A DNA stretch of 64,000 nt from Cercis canadensis (GCA_003255065.1 QAOA01000562.1:250000-313999); one strand, 5' to 3'; counted from the stretch's first letter, positions 37,330-54,935 are shown. Translations and numbers: made by a program. Notes: a model not told the origin generated them from the sequence alone.

Positions 37330-38136
37330 GGTGGTATTTGGTATGAGAAATGCTTTATTCCCATCTCTAGTACATATTCAAGAATGTAATTCACAGGAAT
37401 GAGATTCTTAGAAAAGTTGACAAAATGTATTTAGTTAACAATCAACTTTTATAGAAATAATATCATTCCCATATTTGGTTCAGTTAGTCCATTCCTAAGA
37501 ATATAATTAATTTTTTCAAAAATACTCTCAAATAAAAGAAAATAATCTTCCATTTTCCTTTTCTACCTTTTGTTTTTATGCTTTGTTGAGTGGTTGATTG
37601 TGAGTGAGGTTTTTGATTCGGTGTTGTAGGGAGTATGCGTCCAAGATGAGGTCCATTGACGTGATGAAATGCTAGCCATTCAGTAACAACTTCGACCAGG
37701 TGAGCCGTGAAGACGTGGAGTCCTGGCTTCCTTCGATGACAGTTCCTAAGTTCCGCTGGTGGTTCGACGAGCTCGAAGCAGTGAGATCCAACGCCACCGA
37801 GGAAGTTTGCTGCGACTTTAACGCTGCCATGCTCATGGCAGTGAACGGAAACATTGACGGCTGCCTCCCGTAGACGATGAGGGAGGAGGGGCGGCAGATG
37901 AGGATGATGAGGAGGGCAAAGAAGGAATTTTTTTTCTTCCATTCCCAGGAAAATCTTATTCCCGATTCAAGAGGTGGGAATGTTTTATTTCCCTTTTCCT
38001 CAATGTAAATTTTCATTTCTCTGGTATCTTTATGCCTGGGAATAATTTTTTGTCACTTATATCAAACATGTAAAACTTTTTATTTCCATCTCATTTTCCC
38101 AAAAATGTTCAAATATGACCGGTAACAAACACCACC
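37330..38136. mobile_element. TIR element (GGTGGTATTTGGTA ends) enclosing a decayed exon
   Basis: The left end GGTGGTATTTGGTA is inverted at the right end (AACAAACACCACC, read GGTGGTGTTTGTT on the other strand), and both subterminal regions are rich in TTCCCAT and GGGAATG type blocks. Ends of the form GGTGTTTGGT...ACCAAACACC are common in hAT- or Harbinger-type plant elements. I see no convincing target duplication, so superfamily and exact ends are uncertain. A GC-rich coding-like segment lies in the centre, and the right terminus coincides with the start of the 436-bp duplicated block. Confidence 0.5.
37619..37873 (+). pseudogene. decayed host-like exon inside the TIR element
   Basis: In one plus-strand frame the segment reads YASKMRSIDVMKC, a TAG at 37673-37675, then PFSNNFDQVSREDVESWL, PSMTVPKFRWWFDELEAV and RSNATEEVCCDFNAAMLMAV, ending NGNIDGCLP with TAG at 37871-37873. 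The segment is GC-rich against AT-rich element ends. A TGG-to-TAG change would explain the internal stop. The Trp/Asp/Glu-rich, non-repetitive composition looks like real protein, but I do not recognise the family. Frames on the opposite strand here are shadows. Confidence 0.4.
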
Positions 38137-39433
38137 TAAGATGGAACAATTCTCCGCCTATATTGCGCTGAGCCTTAACTCACTTGGCACATAGGTCCCT
38201 TGTGGACCTCTAGGTCTTGGGGTCCCACTTTCCCTGGGTCTCAAATTCCACCAGATATGAAGAAGAAAAACAGAACCCTGGCTTAATTAGAACCTTTTTT
38301 TTTCAATGAGAAATTGAAACTCATAACCTATAGAGCCAACTTTCAGTAACAATTCATTAAATAGAACATGCTACATAGGCAAACCAAATCAATTACAGTT
38401 ATACTAAAAATATTTCAATATCTTATGCAGATAATTCAAAATAGGATAAGGAATAAAGTCTAATTTCACTTCTGTACGTCTAATTCGGCTATATATAATT
38501 TTTCTCCATTCCCAGATTTCGTAAAAATTGCATAAATTACAGAAATCTTAAGACATTAGNNNNNNNNNNNNNNNNNNNNNNNNNNNNNNNNNNNNNNNNN
38601 NNNNNNNNNNNNNNNNNNNNNNNNNNNNNNNNNNNNNNNNNNNNNNNNNNNNNNNNNNNNNNNNNNNNNNNNNNNNNNNNNNNNNNNNNNNNNNNNNNNN
38701 NNNNNNNNNNNNNNNNNNNNNNNNNNNNNNNNNNNNNNNNNNNNNNNNNNNNNNNNNNNNNNNNNNNNNNNNNNNNNNNNNNNNNNNNNNNNNNNNNNNN
38801 NNNNNNNNNNNNNNNNNNNNNNNNNNNNNNNNNNNNNNNNNNNNNNNNNNNNNNNNNNNNNNNNNNNNNNNNNNNNNNNNNNNNNNNNNNNNNNNNNNNN
38901 NNNNNNNNNNNNNNNNNNNNNNNNNNNNNNNNNNNNNNNNNNNNNNNNNNNNNNNNNNNNNNNNNNNNNNNNNNNNNNNNNNNNNNNNNNNNNNNNNAAC
39001 AAACACCACCTAAGATGGAACAATTCTCCGCCTATATTGCGCTGAGCCTTAACTCACTTGGCACATAGGTCCCTTGTGGACCTCTAGGTCTTGGGGTCCC
39101 ACTTTCCCTGGGTCTCAAATTCCACCAGATATGAAGAAGAAAAACAGAACCCTGGCTTAATTAGAACCTTTTTTTTTCAATGAGAAATTGAAACTCATAA
39201 CCTATAGAGCCAACTTTCAGTAACAATTCATTAAATAGAACATGCTACATAGGCAAACCAAATCAATTACAGTTATACTAAAAATATTTCAATATCTTAT
39301 GCAGATAATTCAAAATAGGATAAGGAATAAAGTCTAATTTCACTTCTGTACGTCTAATTCGGCTATATATAATTTTTCTCCATTCCCAGATTTCGTAAAA
39401 ATTGCATAAATTACAGAAATCTTAAGACATTAG
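38124..39433 (+). repeat. 436-bp direct duplication on both sides of an N gap
   Basis: The block 38124-38559 (starting AACAAACACCACCTAAG, ending AGACATTAG) is repeated without visible difference at 38998-39433. The unknown bases 38560-38997 (438 N) lie exactly between the copies. The first copy runs on from real sequence on its left, and the second continues into real sequence on its right. This is most simply one locus assembled twice at a contig join. Confidence 0.95.
38560..38997. other. assembly gap (438 N)
   Basis: A block of N of nearly the same length as the flanking duplicated sequence. Any frame drawn across it is meaningless. Confidence 1.
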
Positions 39434-39906
39434 CCAGCAAATTGGATCTCACAGTCGGCATATACCGAACTCTTTATTATCTATAATACCAGGGCACTAT
39501 ATTGCACCCAAAATGAACAGACAATTGGCCCAGAAGAATACAGAAACATTTTCCATAGTGGCCTTCAGTTTCAGTATGGATATTGATTCAATTCCAATTT
39601 GTTTCCTGCTCGTACACGAAGTATTTAAAGCTTTATATGCCACAATACAGGCATCTGACTACTATATCACGCAGATAGAAACCTGCTTGAACGATGTGAT
39701 TATGAACATAAGCTTCAAAATGACGATACTGGTGCAAAACTACGAGTTGGGCAATGGATGCACATCAACCAATTCGTGAATCATTCTCACGTAAAGTCCA
39801 AAAGTCCAAACACAAAACGCCTAACTAATCTTTGACCAGTTATATTAGCAGTAGTTACAAATAATATAAGAACTGGCAGCATCAAAACAAAAGCTTAAGA
39901 ATGCGC

Positions 39907-45770
<5,864 letters not shown>

Positions 45771-46139
45771 TGTTGAACAGTGCTAAGCTTAACAATCGAA
45801 GGCACAAACACACACAGACTGAGAGTGTGCGAGAGATCTTTGGGTGAGTCCACTACCCACTAGAACTTGTCCAATACCGGATAAGTAGGTTGAAAAGGGT
45901 ACTTAGGTATTTCAAACCTCGCAGACTCCGCAACATAAGATCAGCAGCGCTGCTCTTTTGAAGGGTATTTTAGGAAGAAAAATATTTATTTAATCTTAGT
46001 TTTTTTTTTTTTTTTTTCTTGTTTTGATGAGACTTTATTTAATATTAGATCACCGGTTATATTAGTGAACTCTGGTATGTTAAGGAAAATATATCAGCTG
46101 TAAAATCTAACTAATTTGTTTATAACATCATTTTTTTTA

Positions 46140-46345
46140 TAGGAATTTTATGATATTACATGAATATATTATACTACACTAACGTAATAAATATACATAA
46201 TTTTTATATTTTATTAGATATAAAATATAATTTATTTAATTTTTTAAATAAACTTAAAAATAATTAACTCGAATACGTATTATTTATTTATTAATTATTT
46301 TTATATAATATGACATACTACATAAATATTAAAAATATTAAAACA
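46140..46345 (+). repeat. dispersed AT-rich repeat family, copy 2 (uninterrupted)
   Basis: Contains GATATTACATGAATATATTA, TATTTTATTAGATATAAAAT, AAACTTAAAAATAATTAACT and ATAATATGACATACTACATA in that order. It shows the same blocks as copy 3 at 54190-54935 but without the Mutator-like insertion; the site TAAAAATAA occurs once here. Confidence 0.6.
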
Positions 46346-47270
46346 ACTTCCTTTTTTTTTAAAAGAAAATACAAGTGCGATCCGCACACTCAAAAATGTT
46401 GCTCATTTGATGAAAAGGGTACTTTAGGAAAGAAAAGTCTGCTAGATTACAAATTAATGAGATCAATCCGCGACATGATCACTATTTTTGTTTTTGTTTT
46501 TTTCTTTGAAGTGGACCCTTATGTTTTCTTATGCTTTGCGCACAAATAATTTTTTTGTTCATATATAATAATGAGTAATTTATCTATTCTTAAAATTTCA
46601 CCTTATCAATTTCAATTAAATTTTCGAGATAAAACTTATATAATAAAATATTGATTGTTGAATCATTCAGATATTCTTAAAGACTTACTACTGTCACAAT
46701 GTAATTATTTTTATTCCTGCTCAAAAAAGAAAAGAACAATTATTTTGTCCTCTTGTCTTTGATGAAGAGCCGTGCTTGATATTGTTCAACTGAGATACAG
46801 TTGTGTATATAATTTTTTTAAAAAATGATATTATTATATTGAGAAAATAAACTGCTCTTCTTGTATATATTTTTGTCCATAATCATTTTTCCCAGCGAGA
46901 TTATACTATTTTTTATTAAATTTGAAGGGTTTGTCAAGTATAAATGAATCGGATTTATAGTATTGGTAAGTGATTTGGTAAACATGAGATTTTATGATTC
47001 TGGTGAGCTTCCGAAGGAGGGAAAAAACAAGTGCTTACCTAACATGGGTCCTTGGAGATGGGATGCTGACTAGGTGACCCCATTTGGTTGGTGGACTGGA
47101 CTGGCCATCTGTCAATTAGATTGAGATGGAAACTCAAAAGGTGTATTCTCATTCATTCCGGAATATTACTCCATCTTAAAGCTGAAAAGCAAGATAGGAA
47201 AGTCTGTTTTTCTTTTTGTGTGTATTAATAACAAGGGAATTTATCAAGTTAGAAAGAACACAATTTGATG

Positions 47271-47658
47271 ATAAATTGACTTAAATAATATATATTTATA
47301 AATTATTTTTAAAAAATGATAATTTTCAAATTATATATTAAAATTGAACAATTTTAATTATTTTTTTATTATGACACGTACAGTTAGGATCTCAAATTAT
47401 AAGAGAAAACACGTGTCATGGAAGAGGTAGCGTATTTCATTATTTTTCTTTTCTTATTCTTCTCTTCTCTTCTTCTTTCACGCTGCATCAAAGTAGTGTG
47501 ACTCTCTTGTACATGTTACATCACAAACTAGCGTGATTAATTTGTTCGGTTGCCTAATAATAAAATAATCAAAATAATTATATTTTGGTATATAATTTGA
47601 AAAATATTAATTTTTCGTAAATAATTTATAAATGTGTATTATTTAGGTCAATTTACCC
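47271..47658. mobile_element. inverted-repeat (MITE-like) element of about 390 bp
   Basis: The left arm ATAAATTGACTTAAATAATA and about 100 bp beyond are inverted at the right end (GGTAAATTGACCTAAATAATA on the minus strand, shortened here). The flanks AATTTGATG and AATTTCACA agree at 6 of 9 positions, which could be an eroded 9-bp target duplication. No coding sequence. Confidence 0.55.
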
Positions 47659-47854
47659 AATTTCACATCTATGTCCTCAAATTGATTTTTTTTTTTCTAG
47701 TAATTTTTTATTCAAATAAAAGAGAATAGATATAAGAGAAAATCAAATAAGATGTTTGAGTGATTTTATGGAGCTTTTTGGGACTGGAATGTGAATACTT
47801 CTTTCAAACAGCTTGTAAGTTGCAAGATGAGCCTAAGTTTCAAGTGTTTTTCTG

Positions 47855-48012
47855 TGGGCCAAGAGATGGGCCTGACTTGTAATTCTCTGGGCTCCACATC
47901 ATTGGGTCAAAGATCTCCTACCACTCTATGATGTCTCCTTTCCTGGCCCAAGAAGAGAACAAAGTTGGGCTCACAGCAACACTCTAACAAAAAAAAAAAA
48001 AAAGGATGGGCT
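47855..48012. promoter_or_regulatory. cluster of six TGGGCY (site II-like) motifs upstream of the OVATE gene
   Basis: TGGGCC at 47855 and 47867, TGGGCT at 47888, GGCCCA at 47945, TGGGCT at 47966 and 48007. Such motifs are bound by TCP factors in promoters of growth and housekeeping genes. The cluster is about 1.0 kb from the OVATE start codon, so its target is uncertain. Confidence 0.35.
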
Positions 48013-49041
48013 TTCTTTGTAGCTACAACGACTCTTAGTACATTACAGAAAAAAACAAAAAATTTGGCTTATAAACTATAGCTAACGTGTTTGCATTGAA
48101 AAGAAAGGAAGAAATTGAGGGACCATCTGCCTCTCCCGTGATGCGCTATGTTTTCCAAGGGCTTAGGCTTTACCTTTAGCAAATCAATGATTGTACCAAC
48201 ATGTGCTTGTGGCCATGCTTAAACAACTTGGTACTACTTACTCACACAAAATACATTGTGATTGCAGAAAAACGATGATCATATGTTTGACAGATTAACA
48301 AACCAGTGAATGATTAATCACATGCTAATCACTCTATTCCCTTCTTCTGTTTTCTATACCTCTTTTGCTGCCTTTGTGTGTGTCTCTGTCATGTGTCATA
48401 CACACAAAGAGATTCTTAACCAGCTGTCTGAATCTTTGTCTGATTTTCTCCATAATTGTACTTAACAACTAGTATAACCAAACAATCCCTTTAATCAAAC
48501 AGAAATTAGTTTTAAAAACAAGCTTCAAGCTAGTCATCCAAAACTTTGAAAGAAAAGCCTCTAGTATAATCTTTGAAGCAGGGAGCAAAGAATATAGACA
48601 TCTTTAGCTCAACCATTTTAGTGATTGTTCATTCATCGCTTTATCAAATACTCTTTCAATTGAAAACTGGGCCAAGCTGCCAATAATGTTTCCTTTTCAA
48701 TTTTTGTGTGCTAGAGCTTCACAAGGCACGTAACTAACAAGTCCTTATAACAAGGGCTTCAGACCCGCTTTCCATATTAATCACACTTTAAAAGCTATGC
48801 CAACTAATATTATCTTAAAAGGGAACTTAGATCATCATACGTCTAATTAAACATGATGATCTCTAGCTCAATTAACTATAGAAATGTCCCCCATCTGCCC
48901 ACCAACTTATCTATACTAACATATTTTTGAACGTTGTGAGACACAACATAATCATTGACCATTGTGACCCACTTGCCAATTAACCATAAGTGACGATTTT
49001 TGCACAGATTTTCCTTCAAAGCTTCCACTGCAGTTCATAGA

Positions 49042-49515
49042 ATGAATGCATCAAGGCAACAGAAGCAGCATCTGCTACAACAGAGAGGATGCAGAGCCTT
49101 GTGTTGCAGTTGCAGGCTTAGTGTTTCTTCCTCAGAGGAAGCAGAGAGCTCTGCTTCTGACAGGTACCCTTGTATTTCAAGCCTAACACATGCCATGGTC
49201 CAAGAGAGACTCGATCAAATTATTAGAGAAAGACTCGAAGCAAGACATGCTGAGAGGAGAAGGCAGCAGAGCAGAGAAGGAGCTAAATTCATCGTAATGG
49301 TAGCTATGGAGAAAAGCTCTTATGATCCAAGAGAGGATTTTAGGGAGTCCATGGTGGAGATGATAATGACAAATCACCTTCAAGATCCCAAAGAACTCCG
49401 AAACCTTTTGAATTATTATGTTTCAATGAATTCAGAAGAGTACCATAGTCTTATACTTGAGGTTTTCCATGAGGTTTGTACCAATTTATTCTTATCATGT
49501 AAATGGCATTCGTAA
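49042..49515 (+). CDS. OFP9: OVATE family protein, OFP9-like transcriptional repressor
   Basis: A single exon of 157 residues. OVATE proteins are nuclear repressors that bind KNOX and BELL homeodomain proteins and shape organs. The OVATE domain is at about 83-147: [18 protein letters not shown], then [20 protein letters not shown] and [20 protein letters not shown], ending FHEVC. It is preceded by a Cys/Arg patch ([10 protein letters not shown], 17-26) and a basic helix rich in Arg and Glu (about 53-78). I chose the first in-frame ATG; the frame stays open upstream to about 49000, and an acceptor-like TTTTTGCACAG at 49001 means a short upstream exon cannot be excluded. By position next to fibrillin and PFP-beta it matches my memory of Arabidopsis At4g04030 (OFP9). 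Confidence 0.88.
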   Translation: MNASRQQKQHLLQQRGCRALCCSCRLSVSSSEEAESSASDRYPCISSLTHAMVQERLDQIIRERLEARHAERRRQQSREGAKFIVMVAMEKSSYDPREDFRESMVEMIMTNHLQDPKELRNLLNYYVSMNSEEYHSLILEVFHEVCTNLFLSCKWHS

Positions 49516-50719
49516 CGAATGTTAATTTCTTCTCAGGATTCATGTTATCATAAGAAGCTCAGTGCTTTTGCAGACAATTTTCATATGCATTACTAGTAGT
49601 GCTGCATTTGCCAAAAGCATAACATACATTATCTGCTCAATTAATATCTCATAACTTTCGTGTAAGATTTGACGTTCAACTCTCATTCATAAGTGAGGAC
49701 TATATATCTTTAATATTGAAAATAGAGATAGGGAGAGATTCCAGTTTTTGTTTTTGGTAACAGTAAGAGAAGAGATTCCAGTCAATATAGAGAAGGCTAA
49801 GTATAAGAACGAATACAGCATTCTTGGTATAAATTAAGTTAAATGATAATTTTTATCCCTAAATTTGAGATAAGTTTCTATGTCGTCTCTACTTTTTCGT
49901 TTTGTCAATTGTCAATTTTGTTCCCAAAATTTCAATTCAACATTTTTTTTTCTTGATTAGATTATTATTGAGATATCAATAACAAAATTGCTTAATAAGT
50001 GTGTAGACGAGGGACCACACACAAGTTACCTTTTTTTTTTTTTTTAATAACTTGCATTCAATGGGAATTGGACCTGATCATACCCTTCAAGCTCGAGCAC
50101 TTGAGTGTTCAAGAATTGAAAGGAATAGCACATGAAAACATTAATTAGCTGGGGATTTGATCATTGTTTTTATTTATTTAATTAAACAAATTAAACAACC
50201 TAACTTCTCTCGCGCAAAAGGCCACATAAAAGATTGAACAAAATCCAAACGGGAATGAAGAAGAAAAAGATTTATAACACCTCCAAAAGATTTTTGTCTT
50301 CTGACGTTGGGCAAATGTAGTTAATATTTTTTCTTTGACAGTTCATAGTTCCATTGACGGTCGTGGCTATCGAAAATAAGGGAGCTGTGTTAATGACATT
50401 TTTTAAACAGTTATAAGTTATGCCAAGAATAATTATATTTTGATTCACTTGATTTTAATTTTATATCAATGAGTTGACAACGTCAATGAAAGATGAACTA
50501 GTGAATGAGATATATAACGTTATGGAGATGCAGTGTATGACATCAATTTTGGTAAATCTCCATATGAAAATTTTCTAGATTTGGGAAGCTGACATGAATA
50601 TCCAACAGGTTAGAGAAAAACTTCAATTTCATTAATTACGGCAAACAATCTAGTTCGCTTACCAACACACACAAACATATGCAACAATCTGGCTATATTT
50701 AAAACACTTATGTTCTTGC
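49516..50719. other. spacer between convergent OVATE and ankyrin genes
   Basis: AT-rich 3' flanks of both genes. A T run near 50031-50045 is visible. No gene recognised. Confidence 0.5.
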
Positions 50720-53700
50720 TCAATATCGGTATTTTCTTTTCTTAATCTTAAGCATTTTGGTGGATTTGATCAAGCTGCTTGGAATGAGCTTGTTAAGCTT
50801 CTTCAAAAGTCGCTTGAGCCGGCCTTCAACGGCAACATAAAAGGGGAACTGCATCAACCCAAATATGGTAACAGGAAAGAAGGCAGCACTGTAAATCAAA
50901 CTTGAACTCCATTTTTTGGCCTCCAATCGAATAGTGAGCAAAATGGTTGCAGTGAATGCTAGCATTGTGGTGGTCAATGAGAAGAAGAGCAAAGTGAATC
51001 CAAGTGTGAGCTTTCGAGGGAGAGACTTATAGAAATCTTGCATCTCAAACGGAGATGTGAGGATGGAAAGGAACATCACCACTGAAGCCAGTGAGCTTGC
51101 AAGGCCCACAACATCCATGATAGTGAAAAAGAGGAACACAGGAGAATGAAGGAATATGGGGAAGCCTTGTTCATTGCTTCCTCCAGGGACGGTGTAGGCT
51201 GCTGCAAAGACCACGGTGGCGACGAGAACAGCCACCGCGGAGCATGACTGAGCAGTCTCCTTTATCCAACCTTGTGCTTCCTTCAGCATATCTGCATGTT
51301 CTATCTCAAATTGATCTCTAGGCGTTAGGTTGTCCTCGTTACAATGCATGGCAAAGTAAGGAGGGATTATCTTCTTCACTCTCTGCATATATAACGTACA
51401 ATAAATAAATTCTTGTTTACCAAAGAAAAAAATAATAATCATTTGTTGGTATTAGAAAGTGGAAATATTCACAACACTCGGCAATTGTCTTTTTCTCTTT
51501 GAAACTAATTAACCTTTGCTTAAACTTATTGTTAAAATAGCCTAAAAACTTTTAATAGTATGGATATTGAAATGTCATTTCTTATAATTAAGTATGAATT
51601 TTCGTAAACAATTTTTCAATATGATGAAAAGAAAAAACAAGCTTTCCACAGACACTGTGAGCTAGCAATTAATCTAGAAGGGTTAGTGATATTTGTGCTT
51701 ACTTCGAACCAACGCAACTCGTCTTGCAATTGGAATGCAACACCAGCCTGCTTTCCCCCTCTATAATAGTCCATTCTTGCAACTTGGTGCAGGAGAGTGC
51801 GACCTTTGTTACTTATCCGATTACCCAACCATTTCAATGCTCCATATCTTCTTATAATTTGATAAATTTCCATCTGACGGTGCTTCACAGCCACATGCAA
51901 TATGTTCTGCTCATCCTCACTAACATGATTTATGGCCTCAGGATACAGCTCAATTATTCTTTCAACGATCTCCACAATTCCCGTGCTAGCGGCCAAGAGC
52001 AATGGTGCATAAACGCTGTAATTACGTGCGTTCTGTTCACTACACTGCTTCTCCTTATTCTTCAGTTCACTTTGTTTTTTCCCCGCAGCGACATTGGAGG
52101 GTTGAATAACTGGCAATACCACCACTGATCGTTGTTTTACATTAAAAGTTTTCTGCCATGAGTTGTCTTTCTTCACTAAAATGTCAGCCAGCTCCTCTGC
52201 TAACATATGCTGCTTCTTTGTCTCCCAAATATGTTCAACGGCTTCCCATTCTGCATGTGGTCAAGCATAATCAGACACATGCATGCATGAGAGAAGGATT
52301 ATGAAGCTATTAGTTCAATTCTCTTATATTGTGGTTATAGGAAACATAGAATTAAATCTATATAAAAACAATTAAATAAATTAAAATAGAGTAATGATAT
52401 CTATATAAAATATAAGAAAATTGTACTTACTCAGCCTATACTCGACCTTTTATACATGTATTTTAGTAATCATTACACATTATGAATTATAAGTAGCATT
52501 AGCATTTAAACTTTTGTTAAACTTGAAGGCAATTTCTATTGGTAATATATAAATGCTGCAATATACTGCACAGATTTTTGTAGATATGATTTTTACCTTT
52601 AGCGAGACATTTCCAAATAGCTTGGTTGATCCTTGAAAAAACTGTAATTTTGTGACATATGTATTCATTGTTAGGATTAATCGATATATATAAATATATA
52701 TGGGTATACACAAAACGCAATTTGTATCCACGAGTACCTGAGCTCTGCTGCATTTTATCCTCTTCTCCTCTTTCTAAATCTCTCTTCTGCCTGAGGATCT
52801 TACTGCTGTCGTCCTCATCATCATGGTAGCCATATCCTTGCTCAGGAAGAACTGTCACCGGAATCACAATCAATTATACAACTAATTTTAGACCCACCCA
52901 TTCGTTATACATTTATGTATGTGTGTCTATAAAATTTCACATGATGGCTAATTTAGTGAAAAAGAAGTTAGAGCTGTACGATAATAGAGTATTTATTGCA
53001 GGAACCAAAAAAACATAAACAAGGAGGGGGAGATATACAAGAGTATATGAGCTTCTTTATAGTTCCCATGCGCGAATGGCTGTAAAAAACAGACGGCATT
53101 TTGGATAGCAGCTGAAGACAAGTCAATCCATTCTTATCCTTTTCGTCAGCTAGTCTTTCATCCTTTCTCAGTAACCAAATAGCCACGTCTGCATCAAAAA
53201 AGTCAAATTTCATGTACAATAATCATGGACTCTTGAGCCCCCTCCACTTCCCAAAAAAAAAAAAGTTATTTATTTATAAGGTAACTATATTGAAATAATT
53301 AACTTGAACTAATCATAACAAAGAGACGCACCAAAATATTGGCCAAGTACAGCAGCGTGAAGAATGGAAGTTTTGCTATTTCTGTGATAGTGCTTTTGTA
53401 TATCATCTACACGCTTGGCCAAGTGGCTGAGCATCTTTAGCTTGCCGACTTTTGCAGCCCTGTACAGCGGGGTTTCACCTAACTCGTTTGTCAACTCCAG
53501 CAATGGCTTTTCCTTCTCTTCAGTTTCAACAATTTCTTCATCCCGCGGTGGCGGCACCTTCTTCTCAAACTCGAGTACCATATCCACCACCTCAACATTT
53601 GTGCACAAGATGGCATGGTGAAGAATGGTGTTTTTATGAGAATTCTTCTTCCTCAGCGCATGCCACCTATCTTCCTCCGGCAGCATTTCCATTAACTCTT

Positions 53701-53905
53701 TGAGGAGTTGGGGATTGTTGGAGCGGGTTACTACGTGAAAGGCTGTGTTTTTAGCTAGGTCGAAAGGCTCAATCAATGCTTTACTGTCTTTCTGGAAGAA
53801 TTTCTTGAAGGCTTTCCAATCTTTGTACATGGCAGCTCTTTGAGGTGTTTCCATTTTCTTATCAAATACATACCCCTCTCTCTCTCTCTCTCCCTCCCTC
53901 TCCAT
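50720..53905 (-). CDS. ankyrin-repeat protein with C-terminal PGG membrane domain (tandem copy A)
   Basis: Six exons join in frame to 697 residues: 53332-53905, 53039-53188, 52738-52851, 52597-52641, 51703-52250, 50720-51382. Ankyrin-like repeats occupy about 35-240 (NTAFHVVTR, NTILHHAIL, GETPLYRAA, SILHAAVLG, GLTCLQLLS) and about 350-470 (YAPLLLAASTGIVEIVERII, QNILHVAVK, GRTLLHQVA). A WKCLAKEWEAVEHIWETK linker segment lies between the two arrays. The last exon holds the PGG domain: WIKETAQSCSAVAVLVATVV, YTVPGG and four hydrophobic segments, so the C-terminus should sit in a membrane. Proteins of this type (ACD6/ITN1 relatives) act in defence and stress signalling, but the exact role is unknown. 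The N-terminal codons (EREGERERE) come from a CT microsatellite; an alternative start is 53854. Exons 2 and 4 have exactly the same length as in the neighbour copy. Confidence 0.9.
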
Positions 53906-53906
53906 C
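53876..53906. repeat. CT microsatellite overlapping the start of ankyrin copy A
   Basis: An imperfect (CT)n tract on the plus strand encodes the residues after the first ATG on the minus strand. Confidence 0.8.
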
Positions 53907-54189
53907 TCTCTTTACTTGGCAATCTCACGCACACACACTAGTGCTGAATTCACCTAAGTTTCTAACTCATAGATATAGGTAGAGAGTGGTGACAAATGAT
54001 AGACACAGACTAAAGTGAACTCAATTAANTTTTTTTTTTTTTTTTCTTGCTAATTTGGATGGTTGTTAGGTTTTTATTCCCCCCTAATGTCGATAATTGT
54101 TATGTTTTTTCTAGGGATTTTTAGGTTATTTTAATTATAGCATCACGTACATATGATTCATGTAAAACTTTTATATTTTGGACTAAAAT

Positions 54190-54935
54190 ATTTATTTTTT
54201 ATTATGAAAAGTTTATGATACTACATGAGTATGTCATACCACACTAATATGGCAAATATACATAATTTTCATATTTTATTAGATATATAATTTATCTTAT
54301 TTTCTTAAACAAATTTAAAAATAAGGCTTAATTACAATTTTGGTCATCCTATTTTAACAACTTAAATTTTTTGGTCCAAAATTTATTTAGTCTCTTTATA
54401 TTTACAAAATGTGTAATTTTAGTCATTTTTTGTCTTTAAGCCAAAATTTTTTAGGTCTATTTCAAGGTGTAACATTTTCTGATTCATAAGTATACCGTTC
54501 AGATTGAAGAAATACGTCTTGTGAACATTTCTATAAAATTTCAGCTCAATCTAACGGTGAATGAATCTAAATTTGCGGTTAAATGAAAACTTATAGTTTT
54601 GGTATTTTGGGCTAAGTACCCTACTGTTAGATCAAACTGAAATTTTGTGAGGAAATTCGCAAGACATAACTCTTCAATCTGAATATTGAGATTGTGAATT
54701 GGAGTATTTTACACCTTAAACTAAACTTGAAAAATGACAGAATGACCAAAATTGCACATTTTATGAATATAAATGGACTAAATTGTTCCCTTTTATACAA
54801 GAGGGACCAAATTCAAGTTGTTAAAATAGAATAACCAAAATTGCAATCAAGCCTAAAAATAATTGACTTGTACACATGTAATTCACACATTGATTATTCT
54901 CATGTGGTATGACACATCACATAAATACCAAGAAT
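54190..54935 (+). repeat. dispersed AT-rich repeat family, copy 3, split by a Mutator-like insertion
   Basis: The left part (about 54190-54324) contains GATACTACATGAGTATGTCA and TATTTTATTAGATATATAAT, and the right part (54854-54935) contains AATAATTGACTTG and CATGTGGTATGACACATCAC. Joined, they follow the same order as copy 2 at 46140-46345. Confidence 0.6.
54316..54862. mobile_element. Mutator-like foldback MITE (54325-54853) with perfect 9-bp target duplication
   Basis: TAAAAATAA is duplicated at 54316-54324 and 54854-54862. The 529-bp element begins GGCTTAATTACAATTTTGGT and ends with the inverted form (GGCTTGATTGCAATTTTGGT on the minus strand). The similarity of the arms continues almost to the centre, for example CAGATTGAAGAAATACGTCTTG against its inverted partner, so the whole element can fold. 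No coding capacity. Confidence 0.88.

Larger units (their letters stand above)
45771..48999. other. spacer between divergent PFP-beta and OVATE genes
   Basis: Holds the PFP-beta promoter at the left and the OVATE gene promoter at the right. AT-rich, with a copy of the dispersed repeat (46140-46345), an inverted-repeat element (47271-47658) and a cluster of TGGGCY motifs (47855-48012). No gene recognised. Confidence 0.5.

Noticed and set aside
37484-38016. Minus-strand frames of 114-152 codons in the TIR element
   Set aside because: They run antisense to the better-patterned plus-strand remnant at 37619-37873 and extend into AT-rich element ends.
38160-38250. Possible tRNA-derived SINE in the duplicated block (TTAACTCACTTGG and GGTCTCAAATTCC)
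   Set aside because: The A-box match is weak, and the sequence is not distinct enough to call; it would also be counted twice because of the assembly duplication.
38548-39023. Open frames of about 150 codons across the N block
   Set aside because: They consist of undetermined bases.
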